A stretch of DNA of 64,000 nt from Pseudomonas sp. HMWF032 (GTDB lineage Bacteria > Pseudomonadota > Gammaproteobacteria > Pseudomonadales > Pseudomonadaceae), in NCBI RefSeq assembly GCF_003060885.1, contig NZ_QAIG01000005.1, forward strand, positions 606,542 through 670,541. Reading direction: 5' to 3'. The translations under genes were made by a program, and so were the position numbers. Below the pieces are notes generated by a model. The model searched no databases. It was given only the letters and a program-made list of their open reading frames with translations, and was not told the DNA's origin. Of the stretch, positions 16,572 to 25,875 are shown piece after piece (within the stretch, counting starts at the first letter, position 1; every line of letters begins with the position of its first letter).

Positions 16572-17837
16572 TTAGTTTGACTTGACCGCGTAATCCGGCT
16601 TCTTGTCATTGCCTTCGATATACGGACTCCACGGCTGGGCGCGGACCGGGCTGCTGGTTTCCCACACCACGGAGAACTGCCCGTCGTCCTGGATTTCACC
16701 GATCATCACGGGCTTGTGCAGGTGGTGGTTGGTCTTGTCCATGGTCAGGGTGTAGCCGCTGGGTGCAGCGAAGGTCTGGCCATAGAGCGCTTCACGGACC
16801 TTGTCGACCTCGGTGGTGCCAGCTTTCTCGACCGCTTGCGCCCACATATTGATGCCGACGTAGGTGGCTTCCATTGGGTCGTTGGTCACGGCCTTGTCAG
16901 CGCCTGGCAGGTTCTTGGCTTTGGCGTAGGCCTTCCACTTGGCGACAAACTCGGTGTTGACCGGGTTCTCTACCGACTGGAAGTAGTTCCATGCGGCCAG
17001 GTGGCCAATCAGTGGCTTGGTGTCGATGCCGCGCAGTTCTTCCTCACCCACGGAGAAGGCCACGACTGGAACGTCGGTGGCTTCCAGGCCCTGGTTGGCC
17101 AGTTCCTTGTAGAACGGCACGTTGGAGTCGCCGTTGACGGTGGAGATCACCGCAGTTTTACCACCCGCGGAGAACTTCTTGATGTTGGCAACGATGGTTT
17201 GATAATCGCTATGACCGAACGGGGTGTAGACCTCTTCGATGTCTTTTTCAGCCACGCCCTTGCTGATCAGGAAGGCGCGCAAGATCTTGTTGGTGGTGCG
17301 CGGGTAGACGTAGTCGGTGCCGAGCAGGAAGTAGCGCTTGGCCGCACCGCCGTCTTCGCTCATCAGGTACTCGACCGCTGGAATAGCCTGCTGGTTTGGC
17401 GCGGCGCCGGTGTAGAACACATTCGGGGAAAGCTCTTCGCCTTCGTATTGCACGGGGTAGAACAGCAGGCCGTTGAGCTCTTCAAAGACCGGCAGCACGG
17501 ATTTACGCGACACCGAGGTCCAGCAGCCGAACACCACGTCGACCTTGTCCTGGGTCAACAGCTGGCGGCCTTTCTCGGCGAACAGCGGCCAGTTGGAGGC
17601 CGGGTCAACGACTACGGCTTCCAGTTGTTTGCCGTTCACGCCGCCCTTGGCGTTGATCTCGTCGATGGTCATCAGCGCCATGTCTTTCAGCGACGTTTCC
17701 GAAATGGCCATGGTGCCGGACAGCGAGTGCAGGATGCCGACTTTGATGGTCTCGGCGGCTTGCACGGTCCAGGTCATGCCCATGGCGGCGATGGACGCGG
17801 TGAGGGTAAAGGCCTTGATCAGGTTGCGACGTTGCAT
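16572..17837 (-). CDS. urtA: Urea-binding periplasmic protein UrtA
   Basis: A 421-residue binding protein of the urea ABC transporter. The leader MQRRNLIKAFTLTAS carries paired arginines at 3-4 and a hydrophobic stretch ending WTVQA near residue 27; it could be Sec or Tat exported. The mature protein has ETIKVGILHSLSGTMAISE, GKQLEAVVVDPASNWPLFAE, VFGCWTSVSRKSVLPVFEE and FYPVQYEGEELSPNVFYTGA, which identify UrtA/FmdD rather than LivJ. ATG 17837 follows GGAG by 9 nt. It opens the urt-ure unit; only 95 nt separate it from gntR upstream. Nitrogen control is expected, but I see no sigma-54 motif in this gap. Confidence 0.95.
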   Translation of the reverse strand: MQRRNLIKAFTLTASIAAMGMTWTVQAAETIKVGILHSLSGTMAISETSLKDMALMTIDEINAKGGVNGKQLEAVVVDPASNWPLFAEKGRQLLTQDKVDVVFGCWTSVSRKSVLPVFEELNGLLFYPVQYEGEELSPNVFYTGAAPNQQAIPAVEYLMSEDGGAAKRYFLLGTDYVYPRTTNKILRAFLISKGVAEKDIEEVYTPFGHSDYQTIVANIKKFSAGGKTAVISTVNGDSNVPFYKELANQGLEATDVPVVAFSVGEEELRGIDTKPLIGHLAAWNYFQSVENPVNTEFVAKWKAYAKAKNLPGADKAVTNDPMEATYVGINMWAQAVEKAGTTEVDKVREALYGQTFAAPSGYTLTMDKTNHHLHKPVMIGEIQDDGQFSVVWETSSPVRAQPWSPYIEGNDKKPDYAVKSN

Positions 17838-17932
17838 GGTGCGATCTCCATTCACGAACTTAAGTGTTTGAGCTGCTGGTTTTTAGTTGTTTGTCTGGCA
17901 GTTGAAACAGGGCAGGGCCCTGGGTCTTCACT

Positions 17933-18664
17933 TCAGGTCTTCACCTCTGGTGCCGGCATGGTGCGCTGACGCGCGCTGTGCAGCATGTGCAGGGTGATCT
18001 TGCGCACTTCGGCCTTGCTGACCTCTATATGGGTCTTGAGCAATAGCTGTGCCTCTTCGCATCGCCGCGACAAAATTGCCGCGAGAATTTCGCCATGTTC
18101 GTCATAAGTGGCCGCCACGCGCGGGCTCTGGGTGAAGTCCAAGCGCCTGATAATGCGGATCTTCTCGCTCACCTCGGCGTGTAGGCGGGCCATCTCGCGG
18201 TTGCCGGCGGCTTCCAGCAACTGGCAGTGAAAGCGCTCATCCAGGCGCGAGACTTCGCGGCCGTCCTGTAAGCGCTGCTCGGGTTGCACCAGCCAGGTGC
18301 GTTGAAGTTGCACCAGTGCGTCGCTGTGCTCGTCTTGGGGGCGTTCGCACAACCGCCGTACGGCCTCCAGTTCGAGGACGATGCGCACCTCGTACAGCTC
18401 CTCGAAATGCGTGAAGTCGAACGGCATCACCTGCCAACCGCTGCGGAAGTACACCTGCAGATAGCCCTCGCGTTGCAGGCGGTACAGCGCCTGGCGCACC
18501 GGGGTACGGCTGGCGGCCACGCGCTCGGCGATCTCGCCTTCGGAGAAGCGATCACCGGGCAGCAGGCGGAACTCGAAGATGTCGTCTTTGAGCTGCTGGT
18601 AGATGCGTTCGGCGAGGTTGTCCGGGCGTTCATTGCCGCTGCTGGCGGCGTCGCTCAGTTGCAT
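17933..18664 (-). CDS. GntR-family (FCD) transcriptional regulator
   Basis: A 243-residue regulator. The N-terminal winged helix (about residues 15-80) has LAERIYQQLKDDIFEFRLLP, FSEGEIAERVAASRTPVRQA and LYRLQREGYLQV; the C-terminal FCD domain carries ELYEVRIVLELEAVRRL, DERFHCQLLEAAGN and YDEHGEILAAILSRRCEEAQ, with the Asp/His residues that often hold a metal or ligand. Start at 18664 lies 4 nt after the atzF stop, so it is in the atzF operon. It probably governs atzF and perhaps urtA in response to a nitrogen compound. The in-frame ORF extends to 18943 but overlaps atzF and is not supported. Confidence 0.88.
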   Translation of the reverse strand: MQLSDAASSGNERPDNLAERIYQQLKDDIFEFRLLPGDRFSEGEIAERVAASRTPVRQALYRLQREGYLQVYFRSGWQVMPFDFTHFEELYEVRIVLELEAVRRLCERPQDEHSDALVQLQRTWLVQPEQRLQDGREVSRLDERFHCQLLEAAGNREMARLHAEVSEKIRIIRRLDFTQSPRVAATYDEHGEILAAILSRRCEEAQLLLKTHIEVSKAEVRKITLHMLHSARQRTMPAPEVKT

Positions 18665-18668
18665 GGCG

Positions 18669-20486
18669 TCAGCCCTGCTGCTGGCTGGCGATAAAGGCGC
18701 GCCAGCCACCGAAGCTGGTGATATCGCGGGCGCCATCCAGCGCATAGGGTTCGCAGATAAAGCCTTTGACCCAGCGACCGTCGGCCAGCTGCAGATTGCC
18801 GATGCCCAGCGGCGCCGGAATCTCCGCGACCAATTCGCCAAAGCGTGCCTGGGGGATATCCCACAGCTCGACGATGATCGCCGCGCCATCGGCGGCCACC
18901 CGCGCCAGGCCCGGTTTTGGCGGCACGGTGCCAGGCAGGGCATACAGGCGATAGGTGGCGGCGCTGGTGGTTTGCTCGACCAGCACGGCGTCGCGGCTGG
19001 TCAGCTGGAAATTCAGCGGCATACCGGTCAGGTGTGCACCGACCACGGCGACGCGCACGCTGCCGGGGGCTGGCGTGCTGCTCGGCGCTTGCTCGGGCAA
19101 TGCTTTACCCGTGGCACCCAGCGGCAGCTTGAGCGCTTGCTGCCAGCGTTGACCGAAGGCCGCCAGGGCCTGGTCGTGCCAGGCTGGGGCGATCAGGGTG
19201 ATTCCGGCCGGTAGGCCATCGGCGCGAAAACCGGCGGGCAGGGCCAGGGCGGACAAATCGGCGAGGTTGGTGAAGTTGGTGTAGGTGCCGAACTGGCTGT
19301 TGAACAGCACGGGCTCTGCGTCCATCTCGGCCAGCGTGCGCAGGGTCGGCGAGGTTGGTACGACTAGCGCGTCGAAACCGGCCAGCACGTCATTGATCGT
19401 CCGGCTCAGCGCAGCGCGAGTGTATTCGGCCTTGTAGGCATCACCGGCGCTGTACGTGTGACCGTTCTCGACGATGCCGCGCACCACCGGGTTGATCTGT
19501 GCCGGGTCGACGCCTTCCAGCGCCACGCTGCGTTCGGCGACCCAGCTGCCGTAATAGAGCTGCTCGGCCAGTTGCTGGAAGGGCGAAAAATCAATCTCTA
19601 CCAGCTGCACATCCAGCTCGCGCAACGTGCCCAAGGCCTGCTCAAACACCGCTAGGTTCTGCGTATCGCCAAAGAACTCGGGGTTGCTCGGCACCGCCAG
19701 GCGCGGCTTGGCCGGCATGCCGACCTTGGCGCTATTGGGGTTCTTGCGGCTGTAGGGATCGGCTGCGTCATAGCCGCCGGCGATCTGCGCCACGCTCAGG
19801 GCATCGCTGACGGTCAGGGCAAACACCGAGATGCAATCCAGCGTTTTGCAGGCGGGCACCAGGCCGCTATTGGACAGCCAGCCTTTGCTCGGCTTGAGCC
19901 CGACAATATTGTTGAAACCGGCCGGCACGCGGCCCGAGCCGGCGGTGTCGGTGCCCAGCGAGAAGGGCACCAGGCCGCGCGCGACCACGCTGGCCGAACC
20001 GGAGCTGGACCCGCCGCTGACGTAATCCGGGTTGAAACTATTGGGCACCGCGCCATAGGGCGAGCGGGTGCCGACCAGTCCGGTGGCGAACTGGTCGAGG
20101 TTGGTTTTGCCGATTAGGATGGCGCCGGCGGCGCGCAGCTTGGCCACCACCGTGGCGTCGGCGGCAGCGCTGTAGGCGAACTCCGGGCAGGCGGCGGTGG
20201 TGGGCCAGCCGGCGGCGTCGATATTGTCTTTGATGGCGAAGGGCACGCCGTACAGCGGCAGCTTGCTTAGCTCGCCGTTGGCCGCGTCGAGCAGCGCTGA
20301 CAAAGCATCGAGTTGGCTGTTGAGCTGAGCTTCGCTGGCCAGGGTGATCCAGGCATTGTCCTTTGTGCTCAGTGCGAGGCGCAGGCTATGCAGCAGTTCG
20401 GCGGGCGATTGGCTGTCGCGGTAGGCCTGTTGCCAATCGTTCAGGGTGAAGGCGTGGGGGGCGTTGGCCATGCGCTGAAATTCCAT
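18669..20486 (-). CDS. atzF: Allophanate hydrolase
   Basis: A 605-residue cytosolic enzyme that splits allophanate (urea-1-carboxylate) to ammonia and CO2. The amidase-signature domain fills residues 1-460: Lys86 in FAIKDNIDAAGWPT, Ser160 in SGGSSSGSASVVA and nucleophile Ser184 in GTDTAGSGRVPAG form the Ser-cisSer-Lys triad. The C-terminal part (about 480-605) has VAVVGAHLTGMPLNFQLTSR and VKGFICEPYALDGA, the extra domain typical of AtzF/DUR1,2. Allophanate comes from urea carboxylase, guanidine or biuret routes, but no such gene is in the window. ATG 20486 lies only about 17 nt from the inferred transcription start; MANAPHA at 20471 is an alternative. A sigma-54 promoter precedes it. Confidence 0.93.
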   Translation of the reverse strand: MEFQRMANAPHAFTLNDWQQAYRDSQSPAELLHSLRLALSTKDNAWITLASEAQLNSQLDALSALLDAANGELSKLPLYGVPFAIKDNIDAAGWPTTAACPEFAYSAAADATVVAKLRAAGAILIGKTNLDQFATGLVGTRSPYGAVPNSFNPDYVSGGSSSGSASVVARGLVPFSLGTDTAGSGRVPAGFNNIVGLKPSKGWLSNSGLVPACKTLDCISVFALTVSDALSVAQIAGGYDAADPYSRKNPNSAKVGMPAKPRLAVPSNPEFFGDTQNLAVFEQALGTLRELDVQLVEIDFSPFQQLAEQLYYGSWVAERSVALEGVDPAQINPVVRGIVENGHTYSAGDAYKAEYTRAALSRTINDVLAGFDALVVPTSPTLRTLAEMDAEPVLFNSQFGTYTNFTNLADLSALALPAGFRADGLPAGITLIAPAWHDQALAAFGQRWQQALKLPLGATGKALPEQAPSSTPAPGSVRVAVVGAHLTGMPLNFQLTSRDAVLVEQTTSAATYRLYALPGTVPPKPGLARVAADGAAIIVELWDIPQARFGELVAEIPAPLGIGNLQLADGRWVKGFICEPYALDGARDITSFGGWRAFIASQQQG

Positions 20487-20514
20487 CTTGTATCCAAGAG
20501 ATGGAATGCCTAGA

Positions 20515-20529
20515 GCAATGTCGGTGCCA
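20515..20529 (-). promoter_or_regulatory. Sigma-54 (RpoN) -24/-12 promoter of atzF
   Basis: Read on the minus strand, TGGCACCGACATTGC matches the consensus TGGCAC-N5-TTGC at every defined position, followed by T. The GG and GC pairs fall at 20528-20527 and 20516-20515, predicting a start near 20503, upstream of the atzF ATG at 20486. AT-rich DNA lies just upstream. RpoN with NtrC normally activates nitrogen-scavenging genes, which suits allophanate use. Confidence 0.85.
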
Positions 20530-20904
20530 GTTAATAGAAGTTATTTATTTTCAAGTGGTTAAGTGTTTTTAAGGGCGTGGGGTGATGGTTCTGATCGGCG
20601 TTATGCACCGCCGTAGGGCTGCATTGCATGCCGATGGTGCGAGGGGGTTGCGCGCCTGTAATTCGGATGCAATCCAGGACTTAACGTGCTGATGGCATTA
20701 ACCGCTCCCTGATTTTATCCGGGCTACGGCCTGACTTTATGGGCGGCAGTGTTCGGCAGTCGTAGCCGTCACGGTGGACGAAAAGTGCGTCGTCCACTAC
20801 GGCGGCAGTCAGGGTTTTGCTTAGTCGTAGCCTGGATTAGCCGGAGGCGTAATCCGGGGTTCGCTGCAGGCTCGTATCAGGCTTCACTAATCCAGCCGGG
20901 GGCA
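20530..20904. other. Non-coding gap upstream of atzF
   Basis: No credible gene is present. The atzF-proximal 60 bp are AT-rich, as expected of an enhancer-binding region. Further out there is an 8-bp inverted repeat (GTGGACGA 20774-20781 with TCGTCCAC 20790-20797) and several degenerate REP-like pieces such as ATCCGGGCTACGG near 20717 and TAATCCGG near 20850. I cannot identify an NtrC site with confidence. Confidence 0.5.
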
Positions 20905-21501
20905 TCAGAGCGCGAGGTAGTTCTTAACCCCGGTAAAGATGATCTGCGCGGCCAGTGCACAGACGAACAGCCCCATCAAACGACTGACAATCTGCAAGCC
21001 CTGATCGCCGAGCAGGCGTTCGAACTGGTTGGACATATACAGCACCACGCCCACCGTCAGGCTGGCCAGGGCGATGCCCAGCACGGCGATGGCCTTGTCG
21101 CCCCAGTCCGGCTGGCTGGCGCCCATTAGCAGTAGCGCGCCGATGGTGCCGGGGCCGACGGTGAGCGGGATGGTCAGCGGCACGATGGTCACGTCCTGCT
21201 GCACGTTGTCGCTCTGCACCGCCGATTTGCCCTGGGCCATGCCGAGGGCCGAGATAAACAGCACGCTACCGGCACCAATGCGGAAGGCGTCGATGGTGAT
21301 GCCGAACAGGGTAAAGATATGCTTGCCGAACAGGTACAGCAGTACGCTGGCGATCAGCACGCCGAGCGCGACTTTCCAGGCCAGGCGCTTACGCTCCTTG
21401 ACCGTGTAACCACGGCTCAGACCGATAAAGCACGACAGCACGAAGAACGGGCTATAGAGCACCAGCAGTTTCAAATACAGGCTGAACAGCGCGGACGCCA
21501 T
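20905..21501 (-). CDS. MarC-family integral membrane protein
   Basis: A 198-residue MarC/NAAT-family protein with six predicted spans. LYSPFFVLSCFIGLSRGYT, FGITIDAFRIGAGSVLFISA and VPLTIPLTVGPGTIGALLLM are the conserved family segments. E. coli MarC was once linked to multidrug resistance but has no proven transport substrate. It lies on the minus strand downstream of retS with 71 nt between, and a gene of unknown function stands at this place in P. aeruginosa as I recall. Confidence 0.87.
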   Translation of the reverse strand: MASALFSLYLKLLVLYSPFFVLSCFIGLSRGYTVKERKRLAWKVALGVLIASVLLYLFGKHIFTLFGITIDAFRIGAGSVLFISALGMAQGKSAVQSDNVQQDVTIVPLTIPLTVGPGTIGALLLMGASQPDWGDKAIAVLGIALASLTVGVVLYMSNQFERLLGDQGLQIVSRLMGLFVCALAAQIIFTGVKNYLAL

Positions 21502-21572
21502 GGAAAGGACTCGTCTCGATAAAGAAGGGTGGCAGGGTAAGCGTGTATCGGTTGCCGGGCAATCAACCCTGC

Positions 21573-24353
21573 TCAGGAAGGCAGGGCGTCGCGCTGGCGA
21601 CGGATTTCCCGTTCGGCGACCCAGTGTTCGATCAGCTCACGCAGTTGCGACATCTCCACCGGCTTGGACATGTGCCCGTCCATGCCAGCCTGGCGCGCGC
21701 GTTCTTTATGCTCATTGAGGATATGCGCGGTGAGTGCCACCACCGGAGTACGTGGGCGTTGCTCGGCCGCTTCCCAGGCGCGTAACTGCTCGGTGGCGGA
21801 GAAACCGTCAAGTACCGGCATTTCGCAGTCCATCAGCACCAGATCGTATTGCTGGGCTTTCATCGCACTGAGGGCTTCTTCGCCGTTGCTGGCCGTTTCG
21901 GGCTGCAGGTTGAGTTTGCCCAGCATGCCGCGGATCACCTTGGTGGAGATGGTGTTGTCCTCGGCCACCAGAATGCGGAAATCGCCGGGAACATTCAGCG
22001 GCGTGCTCTGTGGCGCCGGGCTGAACATCGGCGAGTTGCCTTTGCCGCGCTGTGCCAGTTCATCGGCCAGGGTGGTTTTCAGGGTGTAGCCGGCCACGGG
22101 CTTGGCCAGGATGCGTTTGATCCCGGCGTTACGCGCGATGATCTTGCTCGGCGCATTGCTGATGCCAGTGAGCATGATTACCAGAATGTCGTGGTTGAGG
22201 TTGGCGTCTTCCTTGATCCGCGCGGCCAGCTGCATGCCGGTCATGCCGGGCATGTCCTGATCAAGTAGCACGGCATCGAAGTATTCACGCAGGTGCGCCT
22301 TGGTGCGCAGCAGGGCCATGGCCTCCTTGCCTGACGGCACCGCACTGACTTGCATGCCCCAGGCGCTGCATTGCTGCACCAGCACCTTGCGACAGGTGTC
22401 GTTGTCGTCCACCACCAGCAGACGCGCACCTTGCAGCGAGGCATCGAGGTCGGCGGTGGGCTGCTCCAGGCGCGAGGCGTCCAGCGGCAGGGTGAGCCAC
22501 AGGGTCGAGCCTTGGCTGCCGCCGCTTTGGATGCCGAATTCGCCTTCCATCAGACGCACCAATTGGCGGGCGATGATCAGGCCGAGGCGGCCGCCGAGTT
22601 TGCTGGCGGCAAGGAAGTCCTTGCTGTGCAGTTCGGCATTCAGCAGCGCATCGCGCTCGCTGGCGTCCAGCGGTTTGCCGCTGTCCTGCACGGCGATGCG
22701 CAGGCGTGGCTGCTCGCCGGTGGTGTCGAGGGCGACCACCAGGAGAATTTCGCCTTCATCAGTCTGCTTGAAGGCATTGTCCAGCAAGCTCAGCAGGGTC
22801 TGGCGCAGACGTGTGGGATCGCCGCTGATCACCCGCGGCACTTGCGGCTGCATAAAGCTGATCAGCTCGACCTTCTGCTGCTCGGCCTTGGCGCGGAAGA
22901 TATCCAGGCAGTCTTCGATCAGTGCGTTGAGGTCAAACTGCACGTCATCCAGCTCGATCTGCCCGGACTCCAGCTTGGAGATATCGAGGATTTCGTTAAT
23001 CAGGGTGAGCAGTTCATTGCCCGAGCTGTGGATGGTCTGTACGTAGTCGCGCTGCTTGGCCGACAGCGGGGTGCCGAGCAGCAGCTCGGTCATGCCTAGC
23101 ACGCCATTCATCGGGGTGCGAATTTCATGGCTGATCTTGGCGAGAAATTCCGCTTTGGCCTTCAGCTCGGCGGAGCTGGCCGCCAGGGCGCGGCTGGTGC
23201 TGAAATGATCCTGCATGATGCGGCGCTGTCGCTCGCTCAGCGCCATGCTGAGGATAAAGCCGCTGACGGTGGTGGTGGCGAGCAGGCCGTAGGCGATCCA
23301 CTCACTCTGTACCGCCCAGTAGCCGAACAGGATTGGCAGAGCGCAGATAAAGGCTGCACAAAACAGCAGCACCGCCAGGCTGAACAGTCGTGCGGGTTGA
23401 TAACCGTGGCGCCAATGAGTCAGGGCGACAATTAGGATGCTCAGGCCCGCGACCCCGTTGAGCAGATAGACCAGCTGGTTGAACTGCAAGCTGGTGGCGA
23501 TCAGCAGGATGACGCACACCAGGCTGATCACCACCACTTCAGCGGTCAGCACATGGTTGAGCGGCGTACGCGGGCAAACCTTGTGGAAGAAGCTGGCGGT
23601 AAAGCACAGGGCGCAGAGTGCGGCCAGCAGCATCGACAGGTTGGCGATCTGCGGCTGCAGGCTTTGCCACTCATCCAGCCATGGTGTGCTGACTCCCAAC
23701 AGACTGACGACTGCCACCAGTTGGCAAACCTGAGTGGCGGCCAGCCAGAGTCCGCTGACGGCACGGGTATAGAGGAACCGTACCAGGTTATAGGCCACCA
23801 GCATGCCCAGGCAGCCAAGCAGCAGGCCGAACAACAAGGGCCGATTATCATCGGCTGCCATGGACTGCGCACTTTGTAGGGTAATGCTGGGTCGCAGAGC
23901 ATGTTCTGAAGCCAGGCGCAGGTAGATGTCCAGCGGCTGGTCGGTCCTGGGCAGCGGCAGAAGGAAGTCACGGCTAGCCAGAGGGCGGCTGGAAAACGGC
24001 AGGTTATTGCCCGTGTGTGCCTGCTCAATCAGTTCATCACCCTGTACGACATACAGATCGAGGTAGGCCAGGTAGGGGGCAAAGACCCGTAGCATCTGCG
24101 CATCGGTGTTGGCCGAGAGCCGATGATGAAGCCATAGAGCACTGGAACCGCCTGGCGTATACAGCTGGGTCAGGTCAGTGGGGAGGAACTGGGATTTACG
24201 CGCAGGGCTGCGAATATCATTGAGTTGCAGTTCGGCGTTTGAATCAGTGAGGCGTGACCAGGAAGCCTGTGGCTCTGCCTGAACTGACGCCAGGGTAAGC
24301 GTCATCAGCAGTGTGCTGAGCAGCAGGTAGGTGGCAATCCTCAGCCGGCGCAC
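21573..24353 (-). CDS. retS: Hybrid sensor kinase RetS, regulator of exopolysaccharide and type III secretion
   Basis: A 926-residue inner-membrane hybrid sensor. Order: signal segment (1-27), periplasmic 7TMR-DISMED2 domain (about 30-175), seven membrane spans (about 180-375), HisKA with His409 in [16 protein letters not shown], a HATPase region, receiver 1 with Asp698 (LLDQDMPGM) and receiver 2 with Asp842 (LMDCEMPVL). This architecture and location beside purD match P. aeruginosa RetS, which binds GacS and blocks the Gac/Rsm switch to chronic, biofilm-type behaviour. The ATP-site boxes are degenerate: [10 protein letters not shown] replaces the G1 box DTGIGI and GGRLGL the G2 box GTGLGL. 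That fits a receptor acting on another kinase rather than a normal kinase. Confidence 0.92.
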   Translation of the reverse strand: MRRLRIATYLLLSTLLMTLTLASVQAEPQASWSRLTDSNAELQLNDIRSPARKSQFLPTDLTQLYTPGGSSALWLHHRLSANTDAQMLRVFAPYLAYLDLYVVQGDELIEQAHTGNNLPFSSRPLASRDFLLPLPRTDQPLDIYLRLASEHALRPSITLQSAQSMAADDNRPLLFGLLLGCLGMLVAYNLVRFLYTRAVSGLWLAATQVCQLVAVVSLLGVSTPWLDEWQSLQPQIANLSMLLAALCALCFTASFFHKVCPRTPLNHVLTAEVVVISLVCVILLIATSLQFNQLVYLLNGVAGLSILIVALTHWRHGYQPARLFSLAVLLFCAAFICALPILFGYWAVQSEWIAYGLLATTTVSGFILSMALSERQRRIMQDHFSTSRALAASSAELKAKAEFLAKISHEIRTPMNGVLGMTELLLGTPLSAKQRDYVQTIHSSGNELLTLINEILDISKLESGQIELDDVQFDLNALIEDCLDIFRAKAEQQKVELISFMQPQVPRVISGDPTRLRQTLLSLLDNAFKQTDEGEILLVVALDTTGEQPRLRIAVQDSGKPLDASERDALLNAELHSKDFLAASKLGGRLGLIIARQLVRLMEGEFGIQSGGSQGSTLWLTLPLDASRLEQPTADLDASLQGARLLVVDDNDTCRKVLVQQCSAWGMQVSAVPSGKEAMALLRTKAHLREYFDAVLLDQDMPGMTGMQLAARIKEDANLNHDILVIMLTGISNAPSKIIARNAGIKRILAKPVAGYTLKTTLADELAQRGKGNSPMFSPAPQSTPLNVPGDFRILVAEDNTISTKVIRGMLGKLNLQPETASNGEEALSAMKAQQYDLVLMDCEMPVLDGFSATEQLRAWEAAEQRPRTPVVALTAHILNEHKERARQAGMDGHMSKPVEMSQLRELIEHWVAEREIRRQRDALPS

Positions 24354-24414
24354 AGTGAAGTCCCTTCAAAAATAAGTGGTCGGATTATAGCCAAGCTGTT
24401 CGCGAGGGAAATAT

Positions 24415-24444
24415 GACAAAGGTGGCCAATTGGCCACCTTTGTC
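24415..24444. terminator. 30-bp perfect palindrome between purD and retS
   Basis: A fully self-complementary 30-bp sequence is centred at 24429/24430, with arms beginning GACAAAGGTGGCCAA. It starts 22 nt after the purD stop and ends about 60 nt before the retS ATG. On the minus strand ATATTTCCC follows, a poor T-run, so it may be a weak terminator or a DNA site. Confidence 0.6.
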
Positions 24445-24466
24445 GTGTTTTACCTATTATTTACCT

Positions 24467-25756
24467 TCACTTCTCCCCGCGTTCGCGGGCGATGGCACGG
24501 TAACCGATATCAGTGCGGTAGAAACTGCCGCTCCAGCGAATTTTCTCGGCCAGGCGATAAGCCTGTTGTTGGGCTTCCTCAACCGTGCGACCGATGGCGG
24601 TGGCGCACAATACGCGGCCACCTGCGGTGACGATCTGGCCATCCTTCAGTGCGGTTCCCGCATGGAACACTTTGCCTTCCAATTGCGCCGCAGCGTCCAG
24701 GCCTTCGATCACATCGCCCTTGGCGTAATCGGCCGGGTAGCCGCCAGCGGCGATCACCACGCCTACGGTCGGGCGCGGGTCCCAGGTGGCTTCGACCTTG
24801 TCCAGCGCCTTGGCCAGTGCGGCTTCGACCAGCAGCACCAGAGAGCTTTCCAGGCGGCACATGATCGGCTGAGTTTCCGGGTCGCCGAAGCGGCAGTTGA
24901 ACTCAATGACCTTGGGCTTGCCAGCCTTGTCGATCATCAGCCCGGCGTAGAGGAAACCGGTGTAGACGTTGCCTTCGCTGGCCATGCCGCGCACGGTCGG
25001 GTAGATCACTTCGTCCATTACGCGCTGGTGCACGTCGGCGGTGACCACCGGGGCTGGCGAGTAAGCGCCCATGCCGCCGGTGTTGGGGCCGGTATCGGCG
25101 TCACCGACGCGCTTGTGGTCCTGGCTGGTGGCCATCGGTAGCACGTTCTCGCCGTCGACCATGACGATGAACGAAGCTTCTTCTCCGTCCAGAAACTCTT
25201 CAATGACCACGCGCGAACCCGCGTCCCCGAAAGCGTTGCCAGCGAGCATGTCGCGTACGGCGTCTTCGGCTTCGGTCAGGGTCATGGCGACGATCACGCC
25301 TTTGCCCGCAGCCAGGCCGTCAGCCTTGATCACGATCGGCGCGCCTTTCTCGCGCAAGTAGGCCAGGGCCGGCTCGACTTCGGTGAAGTTCTGGTAGTCG
25401 GCGGTAGGGATCGCGTGGCGGGCGAGGAAGTCCTTGGTAAAGGCCTTGGAACCTTCCAGCTGGGCGGCGGCGGCGGTAGGGCCGAAGATATCCAGCTTAC
25501 GCGAGCGGAACAGATCAACCACGCCCTTCACCAGCGGCGCTTCCGGGCCGACGATGGTCAGCTGCACATTCTTTTCGGCGAAGTCAGCCAGCTGCTCAAT
25601 GGCCAGCACGTCGATATTCACGTTCTCGCACTTGGGTTCGACGGCGGTGCCGGCGTTGCCGGGGGCGACGAAGACTTTCGTGACGCGCTTGTCTTGTGCC
25701 ACTTTCCAGGCCAGGGCGTGTTCACGACCGCCGCTGCCGATGATCAATACGTTCAT
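24467..25756 (-). CDS. purD: Phosphoribosylamine-glycine ligase (GARS)
   Basis: A 429-residue ATP-grasp enzyme catalysing the second step of purine synthesis, phosphoribosylamine + glycine + ATP to GAR. MNVLIIGSGGREHALAWKVA opens the N domain; KADGLAAGKGVIVAMT and EASFIVMVDGENVLPMATSQ are in the ATP-grasp core; TGPNTGGMGAYSP and VIEFNCRFGDPETQ complete the active site. Length equals E. coli PurD. It follows purH on the same strand after a REP-bearing 119-nt gap and precedes retS. Confidence 0.97.
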   Translation of the reverse strand: MNVLIIGSGGREHALAWKVAQDKRVTKVFVAPGNAGTAVEPKCENVNIDVLAIEQLADFAEKNVQLTIVGPEAPLVKGVVDLFRSRKLDIFGPTAAAAQLEGSKAFTKDFLARHAIPTADYQNFTEVEPALAYLREKGAPIVIKADGLAAGKGVIVAMTLTEAEDAVRDMLAGNAFGDAGSRVVIEEFLDGEEASFIVMVDGENVLPMATSQDHKRVGDADTGPNTGGMGAYSPAPVVTADVHQRVMDEVIYPTVRGMASEGNVYTGFLYAGLMIDKAGKPKVIEFNCRFGDPETQPIMCRLESSLVLLVEAALAKALDKVEATWDPRPTVGVVIAAGGYPADYAKGDVIEGLDAAAQLEGKVFHAGTALKDGQIVTAGGRVLCATAIGRTVEEAQQQAYRLAEKIRWSGSFYRTDIGYRAIARERGEK

Positions 25757-25813
25757 GTTGCTCTCCCAGTGGAGGCGGGCGTTGAGCCCGTTTGGTGGAT
25801 AAGCAAAACGTTA

Positions 25814-25865
25814 TCCACCCTACGAAATGGGTGCTGCGTAGGGTGGATGGCCGCAGCCATCCACC
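25814..25865. repeat. REP-like dyads between purH and purD
   Basis: TCCACCCTAC (25814-25823) is complementary to GTAGGGTGGA (25838-25847), and GGTGGATGG (25842-25850) to CCATCCACC (25857-25865), so two alternative hairpins share a middle arm. It is the GTAGGGTGGAT type of Pseudomonas intergenic palindrome, immediately after the purH stop. Confidence 0.7.
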
Positions 25866-25875
25866 GTTCCATCAA

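Noticed and set aside
14920..17969. Long plus-strand open frames (about 551 and 417 codons) opposite urtB and urtA
   Set aside because: They are antisense to well-identified genes, rich in Gln/Gly/Ala/His, and have no family signature; long antisense frames are common at high GC.
20487..20904. Guanidine or other riboswitch upstream of atzF
   Set aside because: The inferred sigma-54 start leaves only about 17 nt of leader, too short for a riboswitch, and no ligand-binding consensus is visible.
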